From an uncultured Prevotella sp. (GTDB taxonomy: Bacteria; Bacteroidota; Bacteroidia; Bacteroidales; Bacteroidaceae), in assembly GCA_900317685.1 (NCBI GenBank), contig ONHQ01000015.1:1-62041 (forward strand): 62,041 nucleotides of DNA, given 5' to 3'. Shown piece by piece: positions 51,309 to 60,533 of this stretch; the stretch's first letter is position 1; each line of letters begins with the position of its first letter. Under the pieces are notes generated by a model. The model had not been told where the DNA came from. It worked only from the letters and a program-made list of their open reading frames with translations, and made no database searches. The position numbers and the translations under genes were made by a program.

Positions 51309-54170
51309 TTATTTGATAACGATATTGATAATCTTCTTGGGCACGACGATGACCTTGACGATCTGCTTACCGTCGAGATACTTCTTGCTGCGCTCGTCGT
51401 CGAGTGTGGCCTGCTGGATGTCGTCTTTCGAGGCGTCGGCAGGGAACATCTTCTGATAGCGGGCCTTGCCATTGAAGCTGACTGTCATCTGCAACTCATT
51501 GTCCTGCAGGTAAGCCTCGTTCCATTTCGGCCACTGTGCGTCGCACACTGATCCCTTCTCGCCGAGCTGGTGCCAGAGTTCCTCAGCGATATGTGGTGCA
51601 AAGGGAGCGATGAGGATGACCACATCGCGCAGGAGTTCACGGTTGTGGCACTTCTGCTGGCCGAGCTCACTGACACAGATCATGAAGGCAGAAATACTCG
51701 TGTTGTAAGAGAACGACTCGATGTCGCCGGTCACTTTCTTGATGAGCTTGTGCACACTCTTCAAGCTGTCCTTTGAGGGCTCAGCCTCGTCGACGAGCCA
51801 TTTGTCGGTGCGGTTCTCCCAAAACAGGCTCCAAAGTTTCTTCAGGAAACGGAAACAGCCGTCGATGCCATTGGTGTCCCAAGGCTTGCTGGCCTCGACA
51901 GGACCGAGGAACATCTCGTAGAGACGGAGTGTGTCGGCGCCATAGTCACGCACAATGTCGTCGGGGTTGACCACGTTGTACATCGACTTTGACATCTTCT
52001 CAATGGCCCAGCCGCAGACATATTTGCCGTCTTCAAGGATGAACTCGGCATTTTTGTACTCAGGGCTCCACTGCTTAAAGGCCTCTATGTCGAGGATATC
52101 GTTCTTCACAAGGTTGACCCATACGTGGATCGGGGTGACTTCCTTGTAGTTCTTGCGCAGGTTGTAGCTGACGAACACCGGTTTGTCGGCAGTGCTGAGC
52201 TCGCCCACACGATAGACAAAGTTGCTGCGCCCCTGGATCATGCCTTGGTTGATGAGCTTCTGGAACGGCTCTTCCTCGCAGCTCACGCCATAGTCATGGA
52301 GGAACTTATTCCAGAAACGGCTGTAGATCAGGTGGCCGGTGGCGTGCTCGGTGCCGCCCACATAGAGGTCGACATGGCGCCAGTATTCGTCAGCCTTCTT
52401 CGAGACGAGCTCCTCGTCGTTGTGGGGATCCATATAGCGCAGGTAGTAAGCACTGCTGCCCGCAAAGCCCGGCATGGTGTAGAGGTCGAGCGGGAAGACG
52501 GTCTTCTGGTCGATCTTGGTGTTCTCCACCACCTGCTTGTTGACGGTATCCCAAGCCCACTTGGTGGCGCGGCCCAAAGGTGGCTCACCGCTCTCGGTCG
52601 GTTTATACTCCGAAATCTCGGGCAACTCGATAGGCAGGCACTCTTCGGGCACCATGCGAGGGATGCCATTGTCGTAATAGACAGGGAAAGGTTCACCCCA
52701 ATAGCGCTGGCGAGAGAAGATGGCGTCACGCAGACGGTAGTTGACCTTCACGCGTCCGATACCCTTCTCGGTGACGAATTTCTTCGTAGCGGCAATGGCT
52801 TCCTTCACAGTCAGTCCGTTGAGCGAGAAGCCGTCAAGGCCTTGTTTGCCCTGTTGCGGCGAGTTGGTGACGATGCCTTCCTTGGCGTCGAAGCTCTCCT
52901 CCGAGACGTCGGCCCCCTCGATGAGCGGGATGATGGGCAGACCAAAATGCTTGGCAAAGGCATAGTCGCGGCTGTCGTGAGCCGGTACGGCCATGATGGC
53001 GCCCGTACCATATCCGGCGAGCACATACTCCGAAACCCAGATAGGGATGGCATCGCCCGTCAGCGGGTTGATGGCGTAAGAACCGGTGAACACACCCGTG
53101 ACCTTGCGGTCGGACATACGCTCCAGCTCAGTGCGCTTTTTGACATAGTCGATATATTTGTCCACCTCGGCTTTCTGCTCCTTAGTGGTCACCTGGCTGA
53201 CATAGTCAGACTCGGGGGCGAGCACCATAAACGTCACGCCGAACATGGTGTCGGCACGGGTAGTGAAGATGGTGAACTTCACGTCGGAGTCCTTGACCTG
53301 GAACTCCACCTCAGTACCTTCTGAGCGTCCGATCCAGTTCTTCTGCGTTTCCTTGATGGAGTCGCTCCACTGGATGGTGTCGAGTCCGTCGAGCAGACGC
53401 TGAGCGTAAGCCGAGACACGCAGACACCACTGGCTCATCTTCTTCTGTACCACGGGGAAGCCGCCACGCACAGAGACGCCCTCGACAACCTCGTCGTTGG
53501 CCAGCACGGTGCCCAGTCCGGCGCACCAGTTGACCATCGTCTCGCCCTTGTAGGCGATACGGTAGTTCATCAGCGCGTCGCTCTTCTGCTTGTCGTCCAT
53601 GGCATTCCACTCTTCAGCGGTGAAGCTGACGGTGTCGTCGCCCTGTGCCACGTTGAGTCCTTCAGTACCCTGCTGCTCGAAGTAGGCAATGAGCTTGTCG
53701 ATGGGCTGTGCCTTCTTCAGGTCGTTGTCGTAATACGAGTTGAACATCTTCTCGAAAGCCCACTGTGTCCAGTGATAGTAATGGGGGTCGCAGGTGCGCA
53801 CCTCGCGGTCCCAGTCAAAGGAGAAGCCGATCTTGTCGAGCTGCTCGCGATAGCGGTTGATGTTCTGCTCAGTGGTGATGGCAGGGTGCTGTCCCGTCTT
53901 GATGGCATACTGCTCGGCGGGCAGTCCGTAGGCGTCATATCCCATAGGATTGAGAACATTGAAGCCGTTGAGCCGCTTGTAGCGAGCATAGATGTCACTG
54001 GCAATGTATCCCAACGGATGACCTACATGCAGTCCCGCACCAGAAGGGTAAGGAAACATGTTGAGCACGTAGTATTTCGGACGGTTAGGGTCCTCTGTGA
54101 CCTTGTAGGTCTTATGGTCGACCCACTCTTTCTGCCACTTTTTCTCAATCTCTCTGAAATTGTAGTCCAT
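51309..54170 (-). CDS. leuS: Leucyl-tRNA synthetase
   Basis: A class Ia synthetase of 953 residues that charges tRNA-Leu. The HIGH motif is in [20 protein letters not shown], the KMSKS motif in [16 protein letters not shown], and the CP1 editing domain lies in between ([20 protein letters not shown], then [16 protein letters not shown]). It is somewhat longer than the E. coli enzyme (860), as in other Bacteroidota, because of inserts in the catalytic half. It heads the operon leuS-yitT-rdgB-porZ-mannosyltransferase. Confidence 0.97.
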   Translation of the reverse strand: MDYNFREIEKKWQKEWVDHKTYKVTEDPNRPKYYVLNMFPYPSGAGLHVGHPLGYIASDIYARYKRLNGFNVLNPMGYDAYGLPAEQYAIKTGQHPAITTEQNINRYREQLDKIGFSFDWDREVRTCDPHYYHWTQWAFEKMFNSYYDNDLKKAQPIDKLIAYFEQQGTEGLNVAQGDDTVSFTAEEWNAMDDKQKSDALMNYRIAYKGETMVNWCAGLGTVLANDEVVEGVSVRGGFPVVQKKMSQWCLRVSAYAQRLLDGLDTIQWSDSIKETQKNWIGRSEGTEVEFQVKDSDVKFTIFTTRADTMFGVTFMVLAPESDYVSQVTTKEQKAEVDKYIDYVKKRTELERMSDRKVTGVFTGSYAINPLTGDAIPIWVSEYVLAGYGTGAIMAVPAHDSRDYAFAKHFGLPIIPLIEGADVSEESFDAKEGIVTNSPQQGKQGLDGFSLNGLTVKEAIAATKKFVTEKGIGRVKVNYRLRDAIFSRQRYWGEPFPVYYDNGIPRMVPEECLPIELPEISEYKPTESGEPPLGRATKWAWDTVNKQVVENTKIDQKTVFPLDLYTMPGFAGSSAYYLRYMDPHNDEELVSKKADEYWRHVDLYVGGTEHATGHLIYSRFWNKFLHDYGVSCEEEPFQKLINQGMIQGRSNFVYRVGELSTADKPVFVSYNLRKNYKEVTPIHVWVNLVKNDILDIEAFKQWSPEYKNAEFILEDGKYVCGWAIEKMSKSMYNVVNPDDIVRDYGADTLRLYEMFLGPVEASKPWDTNGIDGCFRFLKKLWSLFWENRTDKWLVDEAEPSKDSLKSVHKLIKKVTGDIESFSYNTSISAFMICVSELGQQKCHNRELLRDVVILIAPFAPHIAEELWHQLGEKGSVCDAQWPKWNEAYLQDNELQMTVSFNGKARYQKMFPADASKDDIQQATLDDERSKKYLDGKQIVKVIVVPKKIINIVIK

Positions 54171-54206
54171 GTGTGTATATATCTTGTTTTATTGTTTCTT
54201 TGGCTT

Positions 54207-54224
54207 ACACCTTATTATAAATAG
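54207..54224. repeat. Dispersed motif ACACCTTATT..., copy 4
   Basis: ACACCTTATTATAAATAG lies in the leuS leader, 14 bp after the -7 box. Confidence 0.45.
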
Positions 54225-54237
54225 GGCATACTACATG

Positions 54238-54245
54238 CAAAGTTA
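54238..54245 (-). promoter_or_regulatory. Promoter -7 box for the leuS operon
   Basis: TAACTTTG on the minus strand, 67 bp before the leuS start; the leader contains the ACACCTTATT motif. Confidence 0.55.
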
Positions 54246-54318
54246 CACAAATCAATCCACAAAACAAAATCAATGGTGCAAAATGTGAGGGCGGAGGAAG
54301 AAATGAGAAAAGCCATAG

Positions 54319-54353
54319 GTTGTCTATGACCAAATAGAATACAGATAGACAAC
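54319..54353. promoter_or_regulatory. 9-bp inverted repeat upstream of ahpC
   Basis: GTTGTCTAT (54319-54327) and ATAGACAAC (54345-54353) are perfect complements 17 bp apart. They carry the ATAG/CTAT elements seen in OxyR sites but in a different spacing. They lie about 75-115 bp before the ahpC -7 box. Confidence 0.45.
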
Positions 54354-54368
54354 GTCTTATCCTGCGAT

Positions 54369-54434
54369 ATAGATTTTATCTATGATGCGATAGTCTTTGT
54401 CTGTTGTCATCATCAAGGAATATCCATAACTTTG
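54369..54434 (+). promoter_or_regulatory. ahpC promoter with OxyR-like site
   Basis: ATAGATTTTATCTAT (54369-54383) matches the OxyR half-site ATAGnTnnnAnCTAT at every fixed base. A second, weaker half-site, ATAG-N7-CTGT (54390-54404), follows after 6 bp. The -7 box TAACTTTG is at 54427-54434, which puts the OxyR-like site in the usual activator position. Confidence 0.7.
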
Positions 54435-54527
54435 CATCAGAAAACAAAAATAACACTCACAACATCACAAACAACAGAGGTCTTCCTCGCAACAACACAA
54501 CACAAAATTAATAAAAAATAAGAGATT

Positions 54528-55094
54528 ATGGAAACGATCATCAATCAGCACGCACCCGAGTTCACCGTTCAGGCTTTCCAGAACGGCAATTTCAAAACCG
54601 TCAGCAACAAGGACATCGAAGGCAAGTGGGCATTGTTTTTCTTCTATCCTGCCGACTTCACCTTTGTCTGCCCCACTGAACTGGAGGACCTTCAGAGCAA
54701 ATACGATGAGCTCAAGGCCATGGGCGTAGAGGTTTTCTCGGTGAGCACCGACAGCCATTTCGTACACAAGGCATGGCACGACACCTCTGACCGCATCGCC
54801 AAATTGCAGTATGCCATGCTTGCCGACCCGCTCGCTGTGCTCTCCCGTGGCTTCGGCGTCTACAAAGAAGATGAGGGCGTGGCTTACCGTGGCACCTTCC
54901 TCGTCAACCCCGAAGGACTCGTGAAACTGGCTGAGATTCAGGACAACAGCATTGGCCGCAACGCCGACGAACTCGTCCGTAAGGTTCAGGCTGCACAGTA
55001 TGTTGCATCGCACAACGGTGAGGTTTGCCCCGCAAAATGGCACGAAGGTGCTGAGACGCTCAAGCCCAGCATCGACCTCGTCGGTAAGCTCTAA
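54528..55094 (+). CDS. ahpC: Alkyl hydroperoxide reductase subunit C (peroxiredoxin)
   Basis: A typical 2-Cys peroxiredoxin of 188 residues that reduces peroxides in the cytoplasm. The peroxidatic Cys48 is in DFTFVCPTELEDL and the resolving Cys167 in GEVCPAKWHEG; the Arg in SRGFGVYKEDEGVAYRGTF completes the site. It is recycled by AhpF, encoded 78 bp downstream. An OxyR-like site precedes the promoter, in line with known peroxide control of ahpCF in Bacteroides. Confidence 0.97.
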   Translation: METIINQHAPEFTVQAFQNGNFKTVSNKDIEGKWALFFFYPADFTFVCPTELEDLQSKYDELKAMGVEVFSVSTDSHFVHKAWHDTSDRIAKLQYAMLADPLAVLSRGFGVYKEDEGVAYRGTFLVNPEGLVKLAEIQDNSIGRNADELVRKVQAAQYVASHNGEVCPAKWHEGAETLKPSIDLVGKL

Positions 55095-55172
55095 GGTGCA
55101 CAACGGGCTTTTTCAGTAAAGCATTACGACTGCACGAAGTACACAACTCTCTAATTCCAACAATTTCAACTT

Positions 55173-56726
55173 ATGCTCGATCTTAATGTTATCACCCAAG
55201 TGAAAGGTGTACTGGCCCATCTCAGTGCCCATTTCACGTTTGCCGTAGAGCGGGACGACAGCGATGCCGACGCCACTCATTTCAGTCAATTTGTAGAGGA
55301 TGTGGCTTCGTGCAGTTCACATATCACTGTGGAGTATCACAGTGGCAAGGCTTTTCGCTTTTCTATTCTTCGCGACGGACAGGACACGGGTATCGCCTTT
55401 CGGGGCATCCCCAACGGACATGAGTTCACCTCGCTGTTGCTGGCACTGCTCAACGCCGACGGACAGGGACGCAATCTGCCCGATGACCGTCTGCGCCGAC
55501 GCATCGCGTCGCTGCAAGGCGACATCAGGTTGACGACCTACGTCTCGCTGACCTGTACCAACTGTCCCGATGTGGTGCAGGCACTCAACGTCATAGCGCT
55601 GCTCAACCCGAATGTCTCTCACGAGATGGTCGACGGGGCAGTCGCGCAGCAGGAAGTCGACGAGCTCAACATCCAGGCAGTGCCCTCGGTGTATGTCAAC
55701 GGGGAGTTGCTGCACGTGGGACGCGGAGAGCTCGGCACGCTGCTCAACGAACTGGAGGATCATCTCGGCACAGACAGCAGCGCGGAACACGAGGCTGTGG
55801 AGCACCGCTATGATTTGGTGGTACTCGGAGGCGGCCCGGCAGGAGCAGCAGCCGCCATCTACGCGGCAAGAAAAGGGCAGAAGGTGGCGGTCGTGGCCCA
55901 GCGCATCGGCGGACAGGTCAACGACACAACGGGCATCGAGAACATTATCTCTGTGCCAAAGACCACCGGTGCGCAATTGGCTGCCGACCTTTCCAAACAC
56001 TTGGAGGCTTATCCCATTGACACATACACCAACCGCAAGATCACACGTGTGGACTTTTCACAAAAGGACAAACGGGTAGAGGTGAGAGGAGGAGAATCAT
56101 TCATCGCCCCGCGTGTGATCATTGCTACGGGTGCCGGATGGCGCCGTTTGGGACTGACAGGCGAGGACAAGCTCATCGGCCACGGCATTCATTTCTGCCC
56201 ACACTGCGACGGACCTTTCTATAAAGGCAAGCACGTAGCTGTCATCGGAGGCGGAAACAGTGGCGTAGAGGCGGCCATCGACTTGGCCGGAATCTGCGAT
56301 CATGTGACAGTACTGGAATTTGGTTCTCAGATGCGGGCCGACAAAGTGTTGCAGCAAAAATTGCGCGCACTGCCCAATGTCGACATTCATTTCCGCAGCC
56401 AGACCATCGGTCTCTCGGAGCAGAACGGAGGACTCACGGGCATCGACGTGCGTGATCTCGACAAGGACGAGGTGCGGCACATCAGTCTCGACGGCGTGTT
56501 TGTACAGATCGGCTTGCAGCCCAACAGCGACATGTTTAAAGATCATGTGGAGCTCACACCGCGTGGCGAGATCATCATCGACGACCGCAACCACACCTCT
56601 GTGGCAGGCGTATACGCGGCAGGCGATGTGTCGACAGTACCTTTCAAGCAGATCATGATTGCCATGGGCGAAGGAGCCAAGGCAGCTCTCGCCGCTTTTG
56701 AGGACAGCCTCTATCAAGAACAATGA
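55173..56726 (+). CDS. ahpF: Alkyl hydroperoxide reductase subunit F
   Basis: A flavoprotein disulfide reductase of 517 residues. The N-terminal double-thioredoxin domain holds Cys128/Cys131 in SLTCTNCPDVV, then an FAD motif VVLGGGPAGAAAAIYAARKG, the redox pair Cys342/Cys345 in HFCPHCDGPFY, an NAD motif VAVIGGGNSGVEAAIDLAG and the C-terminal FAD segment VYAAGDVSTVPFKQI. It passes electrons from NADH to AhpC. The last codons and TGA stop are repeated 43 bp downstream (CTCTATCAAGAA in both). Confidence 0.97.
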   Translation: MLDLNVITQVKGVLAHLSAHFTFAVERDDSDADATHFSQFVEDVASCSSHITVEYHSGKAFRFSILRDGQDTGIAFRGIPNGHEFTSLLLALLNADGQGRNLPDDRLRRRIASLQGDIRLTTYVSLTCTNCPDVVQALNVIALLNPNVSHEMVDGAVAQQEVDELNIQAVPSVYVNGELLHVGRGELGTLLNELEDHLGTDSSAEHEAVEHRYDLVVLGGGPAGAAAAIYAARKGQKVAVVAQRIGGQVNDTTGIENIISVPKTTGAQLAADLSKHLEAYPIDTYTNRKITRVDFSQKDKRVEVRGGESFIAPRVIIATGAGWRRLGLTGEDKLIGHGIHFCPHCDGPFYKGKHVAVIGGGNSGVEAAIDLAGICDHVTVLEFGSQMRADKVLQQKLRALPNVDIHFRSQTIGLSEQNGGLTGIDVRDLDKDEVRHISLDGVFVQIGLQPNSDMFKDHVELTPRGEIIIDDRNHTSVAGVYAAGDVSTVPFKQIMIAMGEGAKAALAAFEDSLYQEQ

Positions 56727-56769
56727 GGACAGCCCCGGCAATAAGGACTCCCTCTATCAAGAAAAATAG
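56702..56769. repeat. Array that includes the ahpF stop codon
   Basis: Three units beginning GGAC start at 56702, 56727 and 56745. The first and third share CTCTATCAAGAA; the middle one is shortened. On the plus strand they end in TGA (the ahpF stop), TAA and TAG. The first-to-third distance, 43 bp, is close to two 22-bp periods. Confidence 0.75.
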
Positions 56770-56783
56770 TTTTTAGTTCGGTT

Positions 56784-57347
56784 TTATAGCGTAGAAGGAC
56801 GGAGTCGCCTGACAGTGATTCCGTCCTTTTTTCCTGCCACATAGACAAAGGGCCCCTTGCCCTCGTGCATGAGTTTATCGACAAAGAGCGGTTCATGACT
56901 CAGCATCAGCGAGCAGAAAAAGGTGTCGCCCACGCTGAGCTTGGTGTTCCGGGCCTCTACGATGCGGAAGTTTCCACCGCCGAGATGCTCCACCCGGCAT
57001 ACGCGGTTGGGCAGCCAACTGAGTTCCAGCAGGTCACCGATAGCGAGATCCTCACACGAAACCTTGTCGCAGAGCGTAATGTCGCTCTGCACGTCAGCAG
57101 GTAGGTTATCGGTTTTGAAAGACTCATAGTCGCGGTAGCCCAGAAAGCGGGACAGCACGTCAAGGGTATAGGAGCGTGGAGAAGAGACACTGTCGACATA
57201 GCCCCAAAAGCGTTTCAGCGTGGAGGGACTGACCTTTTCCTCAGTTTTGGAAAAGATCAGTTCGCTAAGTGTTTCAAAGTCCTTGGGCGAGTCATAGTGT
57301 TGTCCCGTGACGTCTTCAATGCGTTGGATGAGTATCTCGTCTTTCAT
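56784..57347 (-). CDS. Hypothetical protein, Bacteroidota-type
   Basis: A soluble protein of 187 residues that I do not recognise. Residues 1-85 are helical with HTH-like character (FETLSELIFSKTEEKVSPST, then LKRFWGYVDSVSSPRSYTLD), reminiscent of a small regulator N-terminus. Residues 105-187 look like an SH3-type or beta-barrel fold: IGDLLELSWLPNRVCRVEHL, LSVGDTFFCSLMLSHEPLF, PFVYVAGKKDGITVRRL. The start at 57347 (MKDEILIQRIEDVTGQHYDS) is the most conserved-looking Met. The AhpF terminator hairpin lies inside its last codons. A lipoprotein gene lies 19 bp upstream and may share its transcript. Confidence 0.65.
   Translation of the reverse strand: MKDEILIQRIEDVTGQHYDSPKDFETLSELIFSKTEEKVSPSTLKRFWGYVDSVSSPRSYTLDVLSRFLGYRDYESFKTDNLPADVQSDITLCDKVSCEDLAIGDLLELSWLPNRVCRVEHLGGGNFRIVEARNTKLSVGDTFFCSLMLSHEPLFVDKLMHEGKGPFVYVAGKKDGITVRRLRPSTL
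56795..56828 (+). terminator. ahpF terminator within the convergent gene's 3' end
   Basis: AAGGACGGA (56795-56803) pairs with TCCGTCCTT (56820-56828) and runs into TTTTTT on the plus strand. On the minus strand the same bases encode the last residues of the hypothetical protein at 56784-57347. Confidence 0.8.
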
Positions 57348-57366
57348 TCCTAAAAGTTTTATCTTT

Positions 57367-57813
57367 TTATTCTTGCCTTTCGCTGATCCGGTATCCCTCG
57401 TATTTCTTGTCAAGCACCACCAGCTTCATCGGTTGCACGGAATAGGATTGCGGAGTGGGCTTAACAGCGATATGCCAAACCAAAGTAAGACGCTTGTCAT
57501 CGCTGCGCTCGATACGTAGAAGTGAGATATCAGTGGAATGGTTGGTGACGGGCAGTACTTTTGCTACGACAAAACGCTTGTTGAAGTCTATCTTTGTCGG
57601 CTCACCGCCCTTACCCATAAAGGCAGCCTCACCAAAACATTGCTCCAGCTCTGCCTGGCTGCGGATGATCAGCAGGCCAGCGGGTTGCCTGGCATCGTTG
57701 CGAAAGAAATAGTTGCGGGCTTCGGAAAAGCTGACAGCATGGTTGCCGGTAGCGCAGGAAGCCGTAAGCAGACCTGCAGCAAGAAGCGTTATCAATGAAT
57801 GTAGTCTCATCAT
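57367..57813 (-). CDS. Small lipoprotein of unknown function
   Basis: A protein of 148 residues with a lipoprotein signal peptide (LITLLAAGLLTASC). The mature part has two beta-rich segments, FSEARNYFFRNDARQPAGLL and FNKRFVVAKVLPVTNHSTDI, and ends with VQPMKLVVLDKKYEGYRI. The last part vaguely resembles PrcB-type domains, but I would not assign it. It is probably anchored to the inner or outer membrane. The gene ends 19 bp before the hypothetical gene above. No clear -7 box is seen upstream. Confidence 0.7.
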   Translation of the reverse strand: MMRLHSLITLLAAGLLTASCATGNHAVSFSEARNYFFRNDARQPAGLLIIRSQAELEQCFGEAAFMGKGGEPTKIDFNKRFVVAKVLPVTNHSTDISLLRIERSDDKRLTLVWHIAVKPTPQSYSVQPMKLVVLDKKYEGYRISERQE

Positions 57814-57962
57814 GAATGTATTTTTTTGTTACATTCTACTAAATTCAAAACTTGCGGACAGTTTGCACGAAATGGCAACAAATAGTGTTTGTTCATCATC
57901 CTGACTGTCGTGATGCAGCCCCCACTCCATCGTTTGTTCATTTTTTGGGGGACAGTGTCCCG

Positions 57963-58526
57963 TCATTTCTGCTCCAAGAGTATGTGCTTGGCAAACTCCC
58001 AAACGACGATGCCGGCGGTGACGCTGACATTCAGACTGTGTTTGGTACCGAACTGAGGTATCTCCAGGCAGCCGTCGCTCATGTCCACCACACTCTGTAA
58101 CACGCCTTTGACTTCATTGCCAAAGACGACGGCATAGCGCTGTGCTACGCCTTTCTTATGCTGTGCAGCCAACGATTCTCCGAGGTGCTGCAACTTGGTA
58201 CTGCCTTCCACCTGCTCGATGCTATAGACGAAATAGCTCTCACGCTGGAGCTCCGCCACGGCGTCCTCGGTATTCTTGAAGTATTTCCAGTCGACACTGT
58301 CCTCTCCGCCGAGTGCCGTCTTATGGATTTCGGCATTAGGCGGGCAGGCGGTGATGCCGCAAAGATAGACGGCTTCGACACGAAAAGCGTCACAGGAGCG
58401 GAAGACAGAGCCGACGTTGTAGAGCGACCGCACATTGTCGAGTACGACAATCAGCGGCAGCTTTGTGGCTTCCTTGAACTCCTCCACCGTGAGGCGGTGC
58501 ATCTCTATGGTCCTGAGCTTATGCAT
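57963..58526 (-). CDS. TrmH/SpoU-family RNA 2'-O-methyltransferase
   Basis: A knotted SPOUT methyltransferase of 187 residues. Motif 1 is VVLDNVRSLYNVGSVFRSCD, motif 2 is YAVVFGNEVKGVLQSVVD and motif 3 is EIPQFGTKHSLNVSVTAGIV, which binds SAM in the knot. The N-terminus is short, so this is a single-domain TrmH/TrmL-type enzyme that methylates a ribose in tRNA or rRNA. The exact nucleotide cannot be told. A repeat-rich spacer separates it from sufE upstream. Confidence 0.92.
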   Translation of the reverse strand: MHKLRTIEMHRLTVEEFKEATKLPLIVVLDNVRSLYNVGSVFRSCDAFRVEAVYLCGITACPPNAEIHKTALGGEDSVDWKYFKNTEDAVAELQRESYFVYSIEQVEGSTKLQHLGESLAAQHKKGVAQRYAVVFGNEVKGVLQSVVDMSDGCLEIPQFGTKHSLNVSVTAGIVVWEFAKHILLEQK

Positions 58527-58554
58527 AGTTCAATGTTGAATGATGAATTGCAGC

Positions 58555-58834
58555 CTCACCCCCGTACCCCTCTCCAAGGGGAGAGGGGAGTGATATGTTA
58601 GATAAACAGTCTCTTGAGCATATAGAAGAATTCACAAAAAGATCCATCTTCTCAGCATCAAGCACCCGTAAAACATTCTTCTCCCCTCTCCCCTTGGAGA
58701 GGGGTACGGGGGTGAGGCTATTTGGGATGAGCCTTTGATGTTTCCTTTCTACTCTTGAAGCATATCACTCCCCTCTCCCCTTGGAGAGGGGTACGGGGGT
58801 GAGGCTACTTGGAGAGGGGTTTGGGAGTGAGGCT
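58555..58834. repeat. Four copies of a ~44-bp GC-rich repeat, one inside the sufE coding end
   Basis: Copy A (58555-58597) and copy C (58761-58806) are inverted and match apart from one base; copy B (58681-58719) is a shorter inverted copy; copy D (58807-58834) is partial. The core is CCCCTCTCCAAGGGGAGAGG, itself a dyad. Copy D encodes the last residues of SufE (SLTPKPLSK) and the junction with copy C supplies its TAG stop. The repeat would form strong hairpins in RNA and may act as a terminator. Confidence 0.88.
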
Positions 58835-59245
58835 ATTATACGCCAGCGCATAGGCCTTGATCTGTTTCACCATGGCCAGCAGACCATTGGAGCGGGTCGG
58901 CGAAAGGTGCTCGCGCAGACCGATCTTGTCAATGAAGTAAAGGTCAGCATCGAGGATCTCCTTCGGCGTATGGCCGCTGATCACCTGTATGAGCAGGGCG
59001 ATGATGCCCTTGACGATGAGCGCGTCGCTGTCGGCAGTAAACACGAGCTTGCCGTCGACAAAGTCGCACTGCAGCCACACACGGCTCTGACAGCCGTCGA
59101 TGAGGTTTTGCTCGGTCTTGTATTTCTCGTCGAGTGGTTTGAGCTCATTGCCTAAGTCGATGAGCATCTGATATTTGTCCATCCAGTCGTCGAAGTCGCT
59201 GAACTCCTCCACGACCTCGTCCTGCAATTCATTAATCGTCTTCAT
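58805..59245 (-). CDS. sufE: SufE-family cysteine desulfurase activator
   Basis: A protein of 146 residues. The sulfur-accepting Cys is in LIDGCQSRVWLQC (about residue 51); FDDWMDKYQMLIDLGNEL is the helical region that docks on SufS, and GHTPKEILDADLYFIDKIGL closes the fold. It takes persulfide sulfur from SufS for iron-sulfur assembly; no suf genes are beside it. It overlaps the U32 peptidase gene by 14 bp. The C-terminal residues after about 137 come from a GC-rich repeat and are probably not part of the conserved fold. Confidence 0.93.
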   Translation of the reverse strand: MKTINELQDEVVEEFSDFDDWMDKYQMLIDLGNELKPLDEKYKTEQNLIDGCQSRVWLQCDFVDGKLVFTADSDALIVKGIIALLIQVISGHTPKEILDADLYFIDKIGLREHLSPTRSNGLLAMVKQIKAYALAYNSLTPKPLSK

Positions 59246-60491
59246 ATTCTACTTTCTCCAACTTAAAGAATTTATCATTTGGTCTTACCTTTCCCTTCAC
59301 GGGGATGGAGACCAGCCATCCCTGCTCAGCCCGCTGGACAGGCTTGAGGTCATAGCGGATCTCGGTGCAGTCGAGATACATCGCTCCGGTGGTGTTGCCA
59401 GTGATAAGCAGCTTGTCGCCCACCTCAAAGGGAGCAGCCTCAACGGCAATCTCGGCTACGTTGAGTTTTGAGAAATACTTCGTCACCTTACCCACGAGAC
59501 GCTTGCGCTCAGTGGCAAGCGATCCGTAGTGCTTATTCCACTCGCCCATGGTCTGTCCCTGATAATAGCCGTCCCAAAAGCCACGGTTGAAGACGGTGGC
59601 AAGCCGCTTGTCCCAGGCGTCTTTCTTCTCTTCGGTAAACGTGCCGTCGAGGACGGCCCTCAGTGCTTCCTTGTAGCAGGTGACTACGGTATAGACATAT
59701 TCGGGTCCACGTGCGCGCCCTTCGATCTTAAAGACGCGCACACCGGCCTTCATCATCTTGTCGAGAAAGCGTATGGTCTTCAGATCCTTGGGACTCATCA
59801 CGTATTTGTTGTCGATCTCAAGCTGATTGCCGGTCTCTGCATCTGTGACGATATAAGAGCGGCGGCAGATCTGCACGCACTGCCCGCGGTTGGCTGAGCG
59901 GTCGGCAGCAGCCAGACTCATGTAGCATTTGCCCGAGACGGCCATGCACAATGCTCCATGACAGAACATCTCGATGCGCACCGGCTTGCCGGCGGGGCCA
60001 CAGATGTGTTGCCGCTCAATTTCATCATGGATATGGCTCACCTGCTTCATGTTGAGCTCGCGGGCCAGGACACTCACGTCGGCAAACTGAGCGTAGAACT
60101 TCAGTGCCTCCACATTGCTGATGTTGAGCTGGGTGGAGAGGTGCACTTCCATGCCTACCTGGCGGCAATAGACCATCACGGCGACGTCAGAGGCGATGAC
60201 GGCAGAGATGCCGGCCTCATGGGCAGCATCGATGATGGTGTGCATCGTGTCCATATCCTCGTCATAGATGATGGTGTTGACAGTGAGATAGGTCTTCACG
60301 CCATGCTCGTTGCAGATACGGGCGATGTCATGAAGATCACTGATGTCGAAATGATTGGCACTGTGCGACCGCATGTTCAGCTGTCCGATACCAAAGTATA
60401 CGGAGTCGGCTCCGGCCTGCAGGGCAGCGGCGAGTGACTCACGTGAGCCCACGGGGGCCATGATCTCAAAATCCTCTATTTTAGCATTCAT
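59232..60491 (-). CDS. Peptidase U32 family protein (TrhP/YegQ-like)
   Basis: A protein of 419 residues with a TIM-barrel (IMAPVGSRESLAAALQAGAD, then VYFGIGQLNMRS) and the U32 signature EMFCHGALCMAVSGKCYMS followed by ANRGQCVQICRR, whose Cys residues probably bind an iron-sulfur cluster. Close relatives (TrhP) hydroxylate uridine-34 of tRNAs using prephenate rather than cleave peptides; another branch (RlhA) acts on 23S rRNA. It is the first gene of a unit with sufE. A TACCTTTG box ends 4 bp before the ATG, so the mRNA is probably leaderless. Confidence 0.9.
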   Translation of the reverse strand: MNAKIEDFEIMAPVGSRESLAAALQAGADSVYFGIGQLNMRSHSANHFDISDLHDIARICNEHGVKTYLTVNTIIYDEDMDTMHTIIDAAHEAGISAVIASDVAVMVYCRQVGMEVHLSTQLNISNVEALKFYAQFADVSVLARELNMKQVSHIHDEIERQHICGPAGKPVRIEMFCHGALCMAVSGKCYMSLAAADRSANRGQCVQICRRSYIVTDAETGNQLEIDNKYVMSPKDLKTIRFLDKMMKAGVRVFKIEGRARGPEYVYTVVTCYKEALRAVLDGTFTEEKKDAWDKRLATVFNRGFWDGYYQGQTMGEWNKHYGSLATERKRLVGKVTKYFSKLNVAEIAVEAAPFEVGDKLLITGNTTGAMYLDCTEIRYDLKPVQRAEQGWLVSIPVKGKVRPNDKFFKLEKVEYEDD

Positions 60492-60495
60492 AGTG

Positions 60496-60525
60496 CAAAG
60501 GTAATCAAATAATTGCTTATCTTTG
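60496..60525. promoter_or_regulatory. Divergent promoters 42 bp apart, both with minimal leaders
   Basis: On the minus strand TACCTTTG (60496-60503) ends 4 bp before the U32 start; on the plus strand TATCTTTG (60518-60525) ends 8 bp before the C1 peptidase start. Both boxes are followed by CAC. The -33 regions of the two promoters must overlap the other gene. Confidence 0.65.
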
Positions 60526-60533
60526 CACTTGCA

